Assembly (NCBI GenBank): GCA_017542145.1
Contig: JAFXXQ010000037.1
Location: forward strand, 149,288 to 213,287
DNA: 64,000 nucleotides
DNA from: Bacteroidaceae bacterium
GTDB lineage: Bacteria > Bacteroidota > Bacteroidia > Bacteroidales > Bacteroidaceae
Direction: 5' to 3'
Within the stretch, counting starts at the first letter, position 1; each line of letters begins with the position of its first letter. The position numbers were made by a program, and so were the translations under genes. Below are positions 55,846 to 64,000 of this stretch, piece after piece. Below the pieces are notes generated by a model, which ran no database searches, was not told where the DNA came from, and was given only the letters and a program-made list of their open reading frames with translations.

Positions 55846-58800
55846 ATGAAACTGAGAAATTTACTTCTCTGCGGAATTTGCGCTCTGAGCACAACTTTTG
55901 CATTTGCTCAGAACAAGACATTCCCGTTCACGCTGACCACTGCCGACGGTCTGCCCGAGCAGACTACTGCGGCAGCAAATGCTTTCACGAAGTGGGTGTC
56001 GCCCACCTACACGTTCGATGAGCCCGTCAGCTCGTTCCGTCTCACGGTCACCCACACCAGCTGGCAGGATGCGTTCAACACCAGTGCCAACGGTGGACGT
56101 GGCTACGTGTTCTTCACCATGGGTGAGTTCTACCTCTACGATGCCGCCGGCAACCAGGTAGAGCTGACAGCCGAAAACTTCAATGCTAATGCTACCGAGG
56201 CTGTGGCTACGGGCGACGGCTCCATCGCAGGTCTCTGCGACGGCGACGTCAGCACCCACTACCACACCTGTTACAGCGACAACGACGGCGACAAACCCAT
56301 CGGCGCTGAGCACTGGTTGGAGATTACGCTTCCCGAGCCGATGACGTCGTTCTCGTTTGGCTTCTACAAGCGTAGTAACAATGCCAACATCCCCAGCGAA
56401 ATCATCGTCACCAAGGGCGGCGAAACAGCTGATCCCTATGCCGAATACGGCTTCCAGCTGGGTGAGCAGGTCGAGAATGTCGAGCCGGGTAAGCTCTATG
56501 TGATGTGCGACAACGGTAACGTTGCCTCCTACGAGGGCACTTATCTCTACGTGGCTCCTAACGGCGTCCCTGGTTACTACAGCACCAGCGGCCAGAACGC
56601 CTATCACGTTCGTCGTCAGGCCAATGTCGACTGTATCTATCAGGTGATCGATGCCGGCGACGGTACCTTCTATCTGAAGAACTACCTCAACGGTAGCTAT
56701 GTGGGTGGTGCCGCCGGCTTCCAGGAGCAGGCCAATTACGAGAATGCCAACAAGCTCACCTATGACACCGAGACTCACTACCTCGAAGGTGTCAACGGCT
56801 ACCACTACAGCACCAATAGCCAGGCTTCGTTCGTTGGCTATGAAACCACGAGCGCTCCTCGTGAAATGTATTTCTACAAGGCTTCCATCAGCAGCAAGTA
56901 TGCTTACAAGGAGGTTGAGGCAGCTATTGCTGAAGCCGAGGCTGCTCTTGCTGCCAACAAGGCAAAGTTTGCCGATTATGACGATGGCGAGACTGCCGCT
57001 CTTGAGGAGGCTCTTGCTACTGCAAAGGCTGTGAGCGCCGAAGCTTCCTGCGAAGACCTCTTCTTGGCTGCTGGCGAACTGAATGCCGCTACCTCGAACT
57101 TCCTGCAGATTTACCTCTACATGGCTATTGACGAGATTTCTGAACTCGTCGAAAATACTGAGTTCGGCGCTGAGTTCGGCATGTATCCTGTCGCACAGAG
57201 GACTATCCTTGAGAACACGTTGTCAAAGCTGATGAACGATGTGGAAAGCCGCACCTTCGGCTCACTCGAAGATACGAAGAACTATGTGGCCAACATCCAG
57301 GATGTCCTTGCTACCTTCTACGACAGCAAGATTACCACCTTCACCGAACTCCCCATCCACCTCATTGGCGAGAACGGCGCTGTGGTGTTCACGAAGATGG
57401 AAGGTCTGGGCAACTATATCTACACCTCGCCCACCATCTGCCTGCCTGAGCCGATTGAGAAGATCTTCATCACCACCGTGGCTACGAACACGGGCGACAG
57501 CGGCGGCGGCTGGCCCTGCACCAACTGGGCACACTTTACCCTGCGCGATGCTGAAGGCGAAGAAGTTGAACTCACTGTCGATAATGTCTCCACTAACGCC
57601 CTTGAAACCTCTGAGGGTAGCCTGGAAGGACTCGTTGACTTCAAGGAAGATGGAACTCCTGACCTGACCACCTATCTGCACACGCTTTATTCGTCAAGCG
57701 ATCCGAGCACCAACGAGCACTACATCTGCATAACCTTCCCCGAGCCGATGAGCATGTTCAGCTTCGACCTTATCTCTCGTGAGAACGGCCGTCTGGTGCC
57801 CACCGAGATGGTTATCGACACCGTGCCTTATCACTACGTGCCCGATGCAACGGCTGTCGTCCGCAAGCAGATCACGAAGGCTTCTGAGCTCGACCCGAAC
57901 AAGTACTACATCTTCTACGGCAACATAAATAAGGTTGACAAGGGTGCTCCGGGCAGCGGCTTCTATGCCGGTATCTCAAAGGCTTATGGCGACAAGGCCA
58001 TGAAGGAAGGTGTCTTCAAGGTGATTCCTGGTGAGACAGAAGGTACGTACAAGGTTCATTTCATGGTTGAGGATGTTTATCTTGAGCGTCCTACCTCATG
58101 GACATCAACTACTGGCACGAACATAGAGGAAGAGGCTGGTGAGTTCTTCTTTACGGAGAGCGCCAACTTGGCCGATGCCTTCAAGGTATGGGCTGGTCCG
58201 ACTGAAACCGACGAACCCGACCAGAAGTACATGCTTCAGGATTGGAGCGGACACATGGGTTACTTCACCATTGCCGGCGAAGGCTTCGAGAATGACGATG
58301 CCGATGGTGAATCCGACTGGTTCATCTACGAAACCGATCCTGTGGCCTACAACGTCTTTGTGAATCCCATCAGCAAGGCTTCTCAGCTGAACACCGACGA
58401 TTTGTTCGCCATGTATGGCAACCTCGGTAAGCTGAACAGCGCTGCTGGAAGCCCTGGCGGCTACTACCGCAACATTACCGCTACCGGCGAGACGGCTACC
58501 AACCTCAACCTCTTCAAACTTGAGAGCGGTGCAGGTAATACGTATAAGATTCACTTTGTCGACGACGATGTCTATCTGAAGGCTCCGACGGCATGGGCAT
58601 CTATGGAAGTCACCGAGAACGCTGAGGAAGCTGGCGAATTCGTCTTTGCCGAGAGCGGCAACCTTGCCGGTGCATTCAAGATTTATCTTGCTGGCTCGTT
58701 CGACAAGAGTGGCACTCAGATCGAAGGCTACAACATGCTGCAAGACTGGGGTCAGTCCATGGGTTCCTATCCTATCGCATCGTTTGACGAGGACGACACC

Positions 58801-59490
58801 GACGGCGAATCCGACTGGACAATCTTCACGTTGGGCGACCCGGACGAGATAGAACTTGAGCGCAAGGACTATCTGGGCGAGTATGTCTACAAGTATGACT
58901 ACCACTGGGACGACCACCACATTGTGGAAGTTCCCTTCATCCTCGAGGCTGATCCCGAATCGGAGGATGGCGTTGTCGTTAACAACTTCTACGATACGGG
59001 TTGCCAGCTCAAGGGTGTGTTCGATGGTGTGGCTCACACCATTACCTTCGCCCCGATGCAGAAGCTGAATAGCGACGATAAGTACACCTATTTCTATCGT
59101 AGCACATCTTCGGAGGAAGCTCCCATCACCTTCGTGATTGACCTTGTAAAGAATCAGATTGTCTACTACGGACAAGGCGGTTTCATCTATTACAACAACT
59201 ACTTCGACCCGACTCTGCCTGAGGAAGATCCTGCTGAATATCCTAACGGCAACTGGAAGTACTACTATTGGAAACAGCTCTCCAACACCTTCATTGAGCT
59301 CGTTCCCGTGCTGACAGGCGATGATTGGCTCCATGTCGATAAGGCTCTTGCTGATGATGCCGAGGTAGTAAGCACCAGCTTCTTCACCGTGGGTGGTCAG
59401 GCAATTGCCGAACCCGTCAAGGGTGTCAACATCGTCCGCATGGTCCTCTCCGACGGCTCCGTCAAGACTGCCAAGGTCCTGGTTAAGTAA
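55846..59490 (+). CDS. Large secreted protein with duplicated modules
   Basis: 1214 residues with a signal peptide ending FAFAQ. Two pairs of related modules are visible. A discoidin-like module (about 22-195, EPVSSFRLTVTHTSW and HWLEITLPEPMTSFSFGFY) returns at about 500-665 (EPIEKIFITTVATN and YICITFPEPMSMFSFDLIS). A ricin/beta-trefoil-like module (about 671-830, ITKASELDPNKYYIFYGN) is repeated at about 836-995 (ISKASQLNTDDLFAMYGN), and both end in DGESDWxIxE/T. The region around 350-420 is an Ala/Glu-rich helical linker. The C-terminus (FFTVGGQAIAEPVKGVNIVRM to TAKVLVK) is a Bacteroidetes outer-membrane/type IX sorting tail. No catalytic site is seen; a surface binding role is likely. Confidence 0.75.
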   Translation: MKLRNLLLCGICALSTTFAFAQNKTFPFTLTTADGLPEQTTAAANAFTKWVSPTYTFDEPVSSFRLTVTHTSWQDAFNTSANGGRGYVFFTMGEFYLYDAAGNQVELTAENFNANATEAVATGDGSIAGLCDGDVSTHYHTCYSDNDGDKPIGAEHWLEITLPEPMTSFSFGFYKRSNNANIPSEIIVTKGGETADPYAEYGFQLGEQVENVEPGKLYVMCDNGNVASYEGTYLYVAPNGVPGYYSTSGQNAYHVRRQANVDCIYQVIDAGDGTFYLKNYLNGSYVGGAAGFQEQANYENANKLTYDTETHYLEGVNGYHYSTNSQASFVGYETTSAPREMYFYKASISSKYAYKEVEAAIAEAEAALAANKAKFADYDDGETAALEEALATAKAVSAEASCEDLFLAAGELNAATSNFLQIYLYMAIDEISELVENTEFGAEFGMYPVAQRTILENTLSKLMNDVESRTFGSLEDTKNYVANIQDVLATFYDSKITTFTELPIHLIGENGAVVFTKMEGLGNYIYTSPTICLPEPIEKIFITTVATNTGDSGGGWPCTNWAHFTLRDAEGEEVELTVDNVSTNALETSEGSLEGLVDFKEDGTPDLTTYLHTLYSSSDPSTNEHYICITFPEPMSMFSFDLISRENGRLVPTEMVIDTVPYHYVPDATAVVRKQITKASELDPNKYYIFYGNINKVDKGAPGSGFYAGISKAYGDKAMKEGVFKVIPGETEGTYKVHFMVEDVYLERPTSWTSTTGTNIEEEAGEFFFTESANLADAFKVWAGPTETDEPDQKYMLQDWSGHMGYFTIAGEGFENDDADGESDWFIYETDPVAYNVFVNPISKASQLNTDDLFAMYGNLGKLNSAAGSPGGYYRNITATGETATNLNLFKLESGAGNTYKIHFVDDDVYLKAPTAWASMEVTENAEEAGEFVFAESGNLAGAFKIYLAGSFDKSGTQIEGYNMLQDWGQSMGSYPIASFDEDDTDGESDWTIFTLGDPDEIELERKDYLGEYVYKYDYHWDDHHIVEVPFILEADPESEDGVVVNNFYDTGCQLKGVFDGVAHTITFAPMQKLNSDDKYTYFYRSTSSEEAPITFVIDLVKNQIVYYGQGGFIYYNNYFDPTLPEEDPAEYPNGNWKYYYWKQLSNTFIELVPVLTGDDWLHVDKALADDAEVVSTSFFTVGGQAIAEPVKGVNIVRMVLSDGSVKTAKVLVK

Positions 59491-59520
59491 TCCTCCGATT
59501 ACACTTTGTTCCCAATTTCA

Positions 59521-59552
59521 TAGGGCGACTCAAACGAGTCGCCCTATTCTTT
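59521..59552 (+). terminator. Rho-independent terminator
   Basis: An 11-bp stem TAGGGCGACTC (59521-59531) with GAGTCGCCCTA (59536-59546), loop AAAC, then T-rich sequence. Confidence 0.85.
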
Positions 59553-59597
59553 CATACCCTGTTTATTTAGGGGTACAACGCGTCTGAGCCACGTATG

Positions 59598-60440
59598 TCA
59601 ATGCGTTTCCTGACCTGAATGTCTTATTAACGACGAGGTGATTTCCCTCCACGCCTGGGGGAGGAAGCGGATAAGGTCGGTGGCAGCCATAGCGATTTCG
59701 GTGAGGGCTGTGGCGGCAAGATCTCCGGCAAAGCCGTGGACGAAGACACCCAGGCGTGAAGCGTCCCAAGCGGAATAGCCTTGGGCTCGGAGGCCGAGCA
59801 GTATGCCCGTCAGCACATCGCCGCTGCCGCCGGTAGCCATTCCGGCGTTGCCCGTTGTGTTGATGGATACTTCGCCCGTGGGGGAATAGACGTGCGTGCG
59901 ATGCCCTTTTAAAATAAGGTATAGGTGATGGCTTACAGAAAACAAGTCTGCCGATTCTTCGCTAAGCCTTCTGTATTCTCCGAGGTGCGGGGTGAGGATG
60001 TCCTTTTCGCCGAGCAGGGAGAGGAGGGCTGGAGAGGCAGCCAAATTGTTAAGCGCATCGGCATCGAGAATGAGTGGTGCGCTGGCGCTCTCCATCAGCG
60101 CCTGCTGCATTTGCCGTGTGGTGTCGTTGGCCGTCAGCCCAGGACCGATGGCGATGGCCGAGTAGCGCGAGAGATGGGCAGGAAGGCTGTCGACACAATC
60201 CGAGCCGCAGGGGACGACCATCGCCTCAGGCACAGCCGTCTGGAGGATGACGCGGTTACACTCGGGCGTGCAGACGGTGAGCAGCCCAATGCCGCTCCGC
60301 AGCGCTGCCTTCGCCGCCATGATGGCAGCCCCAGCCATTCCCCTGCTGCCTGCAATGAGGAGGCCGTGCCCGTATGTCCCCTTATGGCTTTCAGGGTCGC
60401 GCGGATGAACAAGAGCTCGGGCTTCGGAAAGTGTGAACAT
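59598..60440 (-). CDS. nnrD: ADP-dependent (S)-NAD(P)H-hydrate dehydratase
   Basis: 280 residues from ATG 60440. The carbohydrate-kinase-like fold has HKGTYGHGLLIAGSRGMAGAA at the start, SAIAIGPGLTAND in the middle, and the ATP-site GNAGMATGGSGDVLTGILLGL near residue 208, with the catalytic aspartate in GSGD. It repairs hydrated NADH and NADPH. It is the dehydratase alone; the epimerase partner NnrE is not fused to it and is not seen in the window. Confidence 0.92.
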   Translation of the reverse strand: MFTLSEARALVHPRDPESHKGTYGHGLLIAGSRGMAGAAIMAAKAALRSGIGLLTVCTPECNRVILQTAVPEAMVVPCGSDCVDSLPAHLSRYSAIAIGPGLTANDTTRQMQQALMESASAPLILDADALNNLAASPALLSLLGEKDILTPHLGEYRRLSEESADLFSVSHHLYLILKGHRTHVYSPTGEVSINTTGNAGMATGGSGDVLTGILLGLRAQGYSAWDASRLGVFVHGFAGDLAATALTEIAMAATDLIRFLPQAWREITSSLIRHSGQETH

Positions 60441-60496
60441 CACGATGGGAATTTTTTTTTTTTTTCAGGGGGCAAAGATAGAATATCTTTCGATTG

Positions 60497-60528
60497 TTTG
60501 CAAAAGAAGGATGCTTTTTGTATTTTTG
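60497..60528 (+). promoter_or_regulatory. Bacteroidetes-type promoter of bcp
   Basis: TTTG at 60497-60500, 20 bp, TATTTTTG at 60521-60528. The start codon is at 60559. Confidence 0.75.
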
Positions 60529-60558
60529 CGGACGTAAAAAACAGAAAAAAATTCAGCC

Positions 60559-61002
60559 ATGTTAAAGATCGGAGACCCCATGCCGCATTTTGAAGTTATG
60601 GATCAGAACGGCAGCATCGTTACGTCTGAAAGCCTGATAGGCAAGAAGACCATCGTCTATTTCTATCCGAAGGACAATACGTCCGGCTGTACGGCCGAGG
60701 CTTGCAACCTGCGCGACAACTACGGCGCCCTTCAGGCGGCAGGTTGGAATGTAGTCGGCGTCAGCAAGGACAGCGTCAGCTCGCACAAGAAGTTCGAGGA
60801 GAAGTACGCGCTACCCTTCACCCTGCTGTCCGACCCCACGACGGAGCTGCTGCAGGCCTTTGGCGCATGGGGTGAGAAGAAGATGTACGGCAAGGTGACG
60901 ATGGGCACGCTCCGTCGGACCTTCCTCTTCGACGAGCAGGGCACATTGACGCGCATTATCGAGAAGGTGGATACGAAGAACCACGCCGCGCAGATACTCT
61001 AA
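60559..61002 (+). CDS. bcp: Thioredoxin-dependent thiol peroxidase (BCP/peroxiredoxin Q)
   Basis: 147 residues. The peroxidatic Cys44 is in YPKDNTSGCTAEACN with the resolving Cys49 five residues later, the atypical 2-Cys arrangement of this family. GVSKDSVSSHKKFEEKYALPF and the C-terminal KVDTKNHAAQIL are typical. It reduces hydrogen peroxide and alkyl hydroperoxides using thioredoxin. The stop is followed directly by a 7-bp tandem repeat. Confidence 0.95.
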   Translation: MLKIGDPMPHFEVMDQNGSIVTSESLIGKKTIVYFYPKDNTSGCTAEACNLRDNYGALQAAGWNVVGVSKDSVSSHKKFEEKYALPFTLLSDPTTELLQAFGAWGEKKMYGKVTMGTLRRTFLFDEQGTLTRIIEKVDTKNHAAQIL

Positions 61003-61038
61003 CCGCTAACCCCTAACCGCTAACCCCTTAACCGCTGA
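61003..61038. repeat. 7-bp tandem repeat
   Basis: CCGCTAA, CCCCTAA, CCGCTAA, CCCCTTAA and CCGCTGA follow each other. The stop codon of the minus-strand GNAT gene (61020-61022) lies inside the repeat, so repeat length would alter its C-terminus. Confidence 0.75.
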
Positions 61039-61514
61039 TAGGCGAGGCGAGGGGAGTGGTTTCGGACGTAGATGATGCCGCGATAGGTGAAGCCGCGCGA
61101 GGTGAGGAAGTGCTGCAGCACGCGGTTGTCGCGGTGCGTATCGGCACGCAGATGCCCCGTCTGCTGTTCGCAGTAGCTGAGGCAGGCGTCGGCAATGCCG
61201 TGTGTGCCACGTGCAGCGGCTAAGCGGTGGATGGTGCCGTAGGGGCGAGGGTCGTCAGCCCACGCGCCGTCCTCAATGACGCGGTAGGTGGGGTCCTCGC
61301 CGAGGATAAAGGCAAAGGTGCCGACGACGGTATCGCCGTCCATCACCACGTAGCTCACCCCCCGTCGGATGTCGTTCTGTATGTCCTCCTCGTGCGGATA
61401 GCCGTCGCCCCATTGCGAGGCGTTGCCGTTCTCGGCCATGAAGGCGCGTGCATCGGCGAAGATTTCCATCAGGCGAGGGATGTCTGTTAATTGGGTATGA
61501 CGGATGGCCAACAT
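61020..61514 (-). CDS. GNAT family N-acetyltransferase
   Basis: 164 residues from ATG 61514 (MLAIRHTQLTDIPRLMEIFA). The GNAT pattern is present: SYVVMDGDTVVGTFAFILGE strand, IHRLAAARGTHGIADACLSYC with the acetyl-CoA-binding turn, and LRADTHRDNRVLQHFLTSRGF, which is usual in GNATs acting on small molecules. The substrate is unknown. The start at 61541 is rejected since the -7 box TATCTTTG (minus strand, 61539-61546) covers it. Its last codons lie in the 7-bp repeat at 61003-61038. Confidence 0.85.
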   Translation of the reverse strand: MLAIRHTQLTDIPRLMEIFADARAFMAENGNASQWGDGYPHEEDIQNDIRRGVSYVVMDGDTVVGTFAFILGEDPTYRVIEDGAWADDPRPYGTIHRLAAARGTHGIADACLSYCEQQTGHLRADTHRDNRVLQHFLTSRGFTYRGIIYVRNHSPRLAYQRLRG

Positions 61515-61556
61515 GGGGGGATGTGCACTTTTTTTGTGCAAAGATAAGGCGTTTTT

Positions 61557-61588
61557 TTTGTTCTTTACGAAAAAAAGAGTTATTTTTG
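61557..61588 (+). promoter_or_regulatory. Bacteroidetes-type promoter of the second DUF1080 gene
   Basis: TTTG at 61557-61560, 20 bp, then TATTTTTG at 61581-61588. It is divergent from and close to the GNAT promoter. Confidence 0.75.
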
Positions 61589-61615
61589 TGCCCAGATATA
61601 AGAATGTGTAGTAAA

Positions 61616-62398
61616 ATGAAAAGACAACTTATTCTTCTTTCATGCTTCTGCATGGCCGGAGCCGTCATGGCTCAGCAGTATCAGCCTCAGGGCTATAGTG
61701 ACGAACGCACCAAGGGCATGGCTCCTGAGATGACGGAGCTGTATGCCCCTCAGCCGCCCAAGGTCACTCCGGGCGACATCCAGCGCAATACCGCCCCCTC
61801 GGATGCCATCGTGCTGTTCGACGGCAAGAACCTCGATGCCTGGCGCTCGGACAGAGGCGATGCCGGATGGAAGGTCAACCCTGACGGCACGATGACGGTG
61901 AACAAAAGGGCTGGCGACATCATCACCCGCGAGTCGTTCGGCGACTTCCAGCTCCACATCGAGTGGATGGTGCCCGCAGAAATCCACGGCAGCGGACAGG
62001 GACGCGGCAACAGCGGCGTCTATCTGCAGGACCGCTACGAGCTGCAGGTGCTGGACAGCTACGAGAACGAAACCTACGTGAACGGCCAGGCAGGCAGCAT
62101 CTACAAGCAGTCGGCACCCCTGGTCAATCCCTGCCGCAAGCCGGGCGAATGGAATGTCTATGACATCATCTACACGGCGCCCACGTTCAAGGCCGACGGG
62201 ACCTACCGCACCCGTCCTGTGGTGACGGTCCTCTTCAACGGCGTGCTGGTGCAGAACGCCACCACCATCATCGGCACGACGGAGTACATCGGCCTGCCGC
62301 AGTTCGGCGCTCATGGCGACGGCCCCATCCGCCTGCAGAGCCACGGCGACCGCAGCGAACCCATCTCCTACCGCAACATCTGGATTCGCAAGCTCTAA
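61616..62398 (+). CDS. DUF1080 secreted hydrolase (3-keto-disaccharide hydrolase-type)
   Basis: 260 residues from ATG 61616, with a signal peptide ending GAVMAQ. The PF06439 domain covers about 55-260: AIVLFDGKNLDAWRSDRGDAGWKV, FGDFQLHIEWMVPAEIHGSGQGRGNSGVYLQ and the closing GPIRLQSHGDRSEPISYRNIWIRKL. This form, with GRGNSGVYLQDRYELQVLDSY, is the commonest type in Bacteroidetes. It lacks the lipobox and Cys-rich start of its paralogue at 49343. No oxidoreductase gene is next to it in the window. Confidence 0.9.
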   Translation: MKRQLILLSCFCMAGAVMAQQYQPQGYSDERTKGMAPEMTELYAPQPPKVTPGDIQRNTAPSDAIVLFDGKNLDAWRSDRGDAGWKVNPDGTMTVNKRAGDIITRESFGDFQLHIEWMVPAEIHGSGQGRGNSGVYLQDRYELQVLDSYENETYVNGQAGSIYKQSAPLVNPCRKPGEWNVYDIIYTAPTFKADGTYRTRPVVTVLFNGVLVQNATTIIGTTEYIGLPQFGAHGDGPIRLQSHGDRSEPISYRNIWIRKL

Positions 62399-62483
62399 AA
62401 GAACCGTCCGTTCGGCGGCAGCACCTCATGCCAGCAGACGACGAGCGAGGTCAGACAGAGCGGGACGATAGCGATAGTTCGAC

Positions 62484-62511
62484 TGTGAACTGTGAACTTT
62501 GAACTATGAAC
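62484..62511. repeat. 7-bp tandem repeat
   Basis: Four units TGTGAAC, TGTGAAC, TTTGAAC and TATGAAC. The same family of units recurs at 63701-63763. Confidence 0.75.
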
Positions 62512-62517
62512 TGAAAA

Positions 62518-62555
62518 GAGTTCCCCCCGTCGAGGGGGGATACTCTTTTTTTTTT
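62518..62555 (+). terminator. Rho-independent terminator after DUF1080 gene
   Basis: A stem built from CCCCCC and GGGGGG with loop GTCGA, extended by GAGT/ACTC, then a long T-run (62545-62554). The T-run touches the stop codon of the convergent HU-like gene. Confidence 0.85.
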
Positions 62556-62970
62556 ACGCGAGCAGCTCGCTGGGCACGCGCTTGAGCTGGCGGTTGGTGC
62601 GGACGTACTTGAGGAGGTCGGCATCGGCGCGGAAGCGGATGCCCGTGCCCTGGATGTACGTGCTGGGCTCGAAGGCCTCCAGCGGGATGATGCTCTGGGC
62701 GAAGCACTTCGAGCGGAGGTTCGCCTGCAGGGCACCGATTTCCTGCAGCACGATGCGCTGGCCCTGGAGCAGATGCTGCTTGATGAACTCCTTGGCGGCG
62801 GTCAGCACGGCCACGATGTCGGCCTTCGTCACGGTGGTGGCAAACTGGATGTCCTCGGCAAGGCTCTTGAAGTCATAGTCGCCCGTCTTCACGGCGCGGT
62901 TGGTGGCGTAGTCGACGCCCTGGGCGCCATTCGGGTTGGCGCAACCCACAATCTGATAAGTAATTGGCAT
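62554..62970 (-). CDS. HU-family DNA-binding protein (HU-HIG type)
   Basis: 138 residues. The sequence begins MPITYQIVGCANPNGAQGVD and has the HU-like core TTVTKADIVAVLTAAKEFIKQHLLQGQRIVLQEIGALQANLRSK, the pattern of the longer HU-like family common in Bacteroidales (IHF/HU-like with extra C-terminal segment). It probably binds and bends DNA. A -7 box TATCTTTG on the minus strand lies at 63094-63101, about 125 nt upstream; the leader contains the 7-bp AGTTAAG repeat. Confidence 0.85.
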   Translation of the reverse strand: MPITYQIVGCANPNGAQGVDYATNRAVKTGDYDFKSLAEDIQFATTVTKADIVAVLTAAKEFIKQHLLQGQRIVLQEIGALQANLRSKCFAQSIIPLEAFEPSTYIQGTGIRFRADADLLKYVRTNRQLKRVPSELLA

Positions 62971-62980
62971 AGTTTTAAAT

Positions 62981-63015
62981 AGTTAAGAGTTAAGAATTAA
63001 GAGTTAAGAGTTAAG
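62981..63015. repeat. 7-bp tandem repeat in the HU-like gene leader
   Basis: Five units AGTTAAG (third unit AATTAAG). A further 7-bp repeat TTTTTCA follows at about 63053-63073. Confidence 0.8.
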
Positions 63016-63164
63016 AAAAATAGTTTTGGTTATGCGCATACAAGACTATTTATTTTTCATTTTTCATTTTTCATTAAGCGTAGCGTTCTCAATTCCTCTG
63101 CAAAGATACAACATCGTTTTCACATGGCTTCCCACTTTCGGCGAGAGCACCTTCTCGCGCCATC

Positions 63165-63578
63165 TTACGCTGCCAGAGCAACGCGATCTTCTTTGTCCGG
63201 CATGGGGCCGAGGAAGTGCATGATGGCAGCCACGTGGGCAGGCGTGAGCCGCTGCGCCGTGTCGATGGGGCTGATGTCGCGCAGCACGTCGGCGAGGTAG
63301 ACGTAGCCATCCGTGCGTGCCAGCGCCTGGTCGTCGTCCGAGAGCATCCCCGCTGGCTGACGGGCGCGGACGGTGTCGCGTTTGAAGCAGTCGTGCAGCC
63401 GGCGGTCGGCAAGGTCCGGATGGTACGCCTGGGCCAGCTCGCGCTTCGTTGTCGTGCGCACGGGCGTGCAGGCGTCGATGGAGAAGGTGTACGTGTGCGT
63501 GCGCCCTGCGCAGGGGTAGGAGGTGCAGTACGTCGTGGTGGCTTGCGCAAGTGTTTGTGGTTGTGATAGTTCAAGCAT
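63165..63578 (-). CDS. Hypothetical protein, possible DNA-associated
   Basis: 137 residues: begins MLELSQPQTLAQATTTYCTSY, then PCAGRTHTYTFSIDACTPVR, a long helical segment (TKRELAQAYHPDLADRRLHDCF) and an Asp-rich C-terminus. I do not recognise the family. Composition is normal for a real protein, and it has a full promoter. The neighbour downstream is the HU-like gene on the same strand. The overlapping longer frame (to 63604) reads Arg/Pro-rich and is judged a shadow. Confidence 0.55.
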   Translation of the reverse strand: MLELSQPQTLAQATTTYCTSYPCAGRTHTYTFSIDACTPVRTTTKRELAQAYHPDLADRRLHDCFKRDTVRARQPAGMLSDDDQALARTDGYVYLADVLRDISPIDTAQRLTPAHVAAIMHFLGPMPDKEDRVALAA

Positions 63579-63624
63579 TTTCTTTGAGTTTGGTTTAAGT
63601 TCAAGTTTTAGTTAATTACCTCTA

Positions 63625-63656
63625 CAAAGATACTGATTTTCTGCGAGACCGCCAAA
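63625..63656 (-). promoter_or_regulatory. Bacteroidetes-type promoter of the hypothetical gene
   Basis: Minus-strand TTTG (63653-63656) and TATCTTTG (63625-63632), 20 bp apart. Confidence 0.75.
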
Positions 63657-63700
63657 TCTCTCCGACGAAAAAAACGCCATTTCGGATTATTCTTTGGACA

Positions 63701-63763
63701 CTCTGCACTATGCACTATGAACTATGAACTATGAACTCTGAACTATGAACTATGAACTATGAA
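63701..63763. repeat. 7-bp tandem repeat, nine units
   Basis: Nine consecutive units of CTATGAA and variants (CTCTGCA, CTATGCA, CTCTGAA). No gene overlaps it. Confidence 0.85.
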
Positions 63764-63770
63764 CTGTTTC

Positions 63771-63833
63771 CGCCGCCCATTGGAATAAATTCGCCGCCCA
63801 TTGCGCTGCGCCGCCAGCCCACTGGGATAACCG
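63771..63833. repeat. Intergenic array, three units, 21-bp period
   Basis: Units start at 63771, 63792 and 63813 with cores GCCCATTGG, GCCCATTGC and GCCCACTGG. It begins 7 bp after the 7-bp repeat above. Confidence 0.7.
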
Positions 63834-64000
63834 CGTGTGCGACTCAGATATCAGATATCAGTTTTCTCGTGGACAGGGTGCAGGGTGCAGCAGTTGCCGG
63901 TTCGGGGGTCACGGGTTAACGACTGTAAGCAATAGCGGGTAAAAAAAGAATAACTATTACTATATAAAAATTATTATATATAATTATATATAATTATATA
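63834..64000. other. Right end of window, low-complexity AT-rich
   Basis: Contains an 8-bp tandem piece (CAGATATCAGATATCAG, 63845-63861) and ends in alternating TATAATTATA repeats. No gene is visible before the edge. Confidence 0.5.

Noticed and set aside
63089..63604. 171-codon frame overlapping the hypothetical gene at 63165.
   Set aside because: It reads as Arg/Pro/Thr-rich sequence typical of a shifted frame; the 63165-63578 frame has normal composition.

Overview
The window comes from a Bacteroidales bacterium, most likely a Prevotella/Segatella-type gut or rumen polysaccharide degrader. The evidence is the Bacteroidetes promoter form (TTTG or TTG, about 20 bp, then TAnnTTTG) in front of many genes, secreted enzymes ending in the Prevotella-style tail GI(Y/V)xVxNGxKVVxR, and families largely confined to this phylum (DUF6057, DUF5686, DUF4827, GH97, BACON-GH16, HU-HIG, NusG/UpxY-like factors). 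No rRNA, tRNA, CRISPR array, IS transposase or phage gene was seen.

Layout. 1-5637: the 3' part of a secreted modular protein, then a GH10 xylanase fused to two CBM6-like modules and a CE6-type esterase. 5853-6892 (minus): YciI-like protein, GNAT acetyltransferase and a 59-residue winged-helix protein. 7204-15813 (plus): an operon of a DUF6057 membrane protein, a TolB-like lipoprotein with a CxxCH motif, a glucose-1-phosphatase-like enzyme with a long extra C-terminus, and a GH78 rhamnosidase. 16090-33287 (nearly all minus): a CE6-CE1 double esterase, RidA, transketolase, adenine deaminase, GH97, and an arabinose pathway (araB; then araA, araD, an SSS symporter and a mutarotase with cysteine-rich inserts). 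With the xylanase and esterases this can take feruloylated and acetylated arabinoxylan to pentose phosphates. 33754-43480: housekeeping genes (DUF4827, GlmM-type mutase, YbaK, YkvA-like, HemW, an EF-G paralogue with a degenerate GTPase motif, DUF5686) and a truncated SusC remnant. 43482-44591: BACON-GH16 lipoprotein. 45859-50740: an operon of a GHMP sugar kinase, nucleotidyltransferase, Tat-exported Gfo/Idh/MocA oxidoreductase, DUF1080 3-keto-glycoside hydrolase and a NusG-like antiterminator. 50752-53834: folC, dnaJ and grpE, preceded by a sigma-54-like promoter. The rest holds cdd, a LysM glucosaminidase, a 1214-residue secreted repeat protein, nnrD, bcp, a GNAT, a second DUF1080 protein, an HU-like protein and a hypothetical.

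The most unusual signal is non-coding. At least seven intergenic regions carry short arrays whose units recur at exactly 21 bp (22 bp in one), each built on a near-palindromic core, with a sequence that mostly differs between loci. The longest (45125-45292) keeps its 21-bp register for eight units while the core changes half-way. Next to it lies a 365-bp element (44701-45065) with an 11-bp motif in mirror-symmetric spacing. Several 7-bp tandem repeats also occur. I do not recognise these as a named element class.
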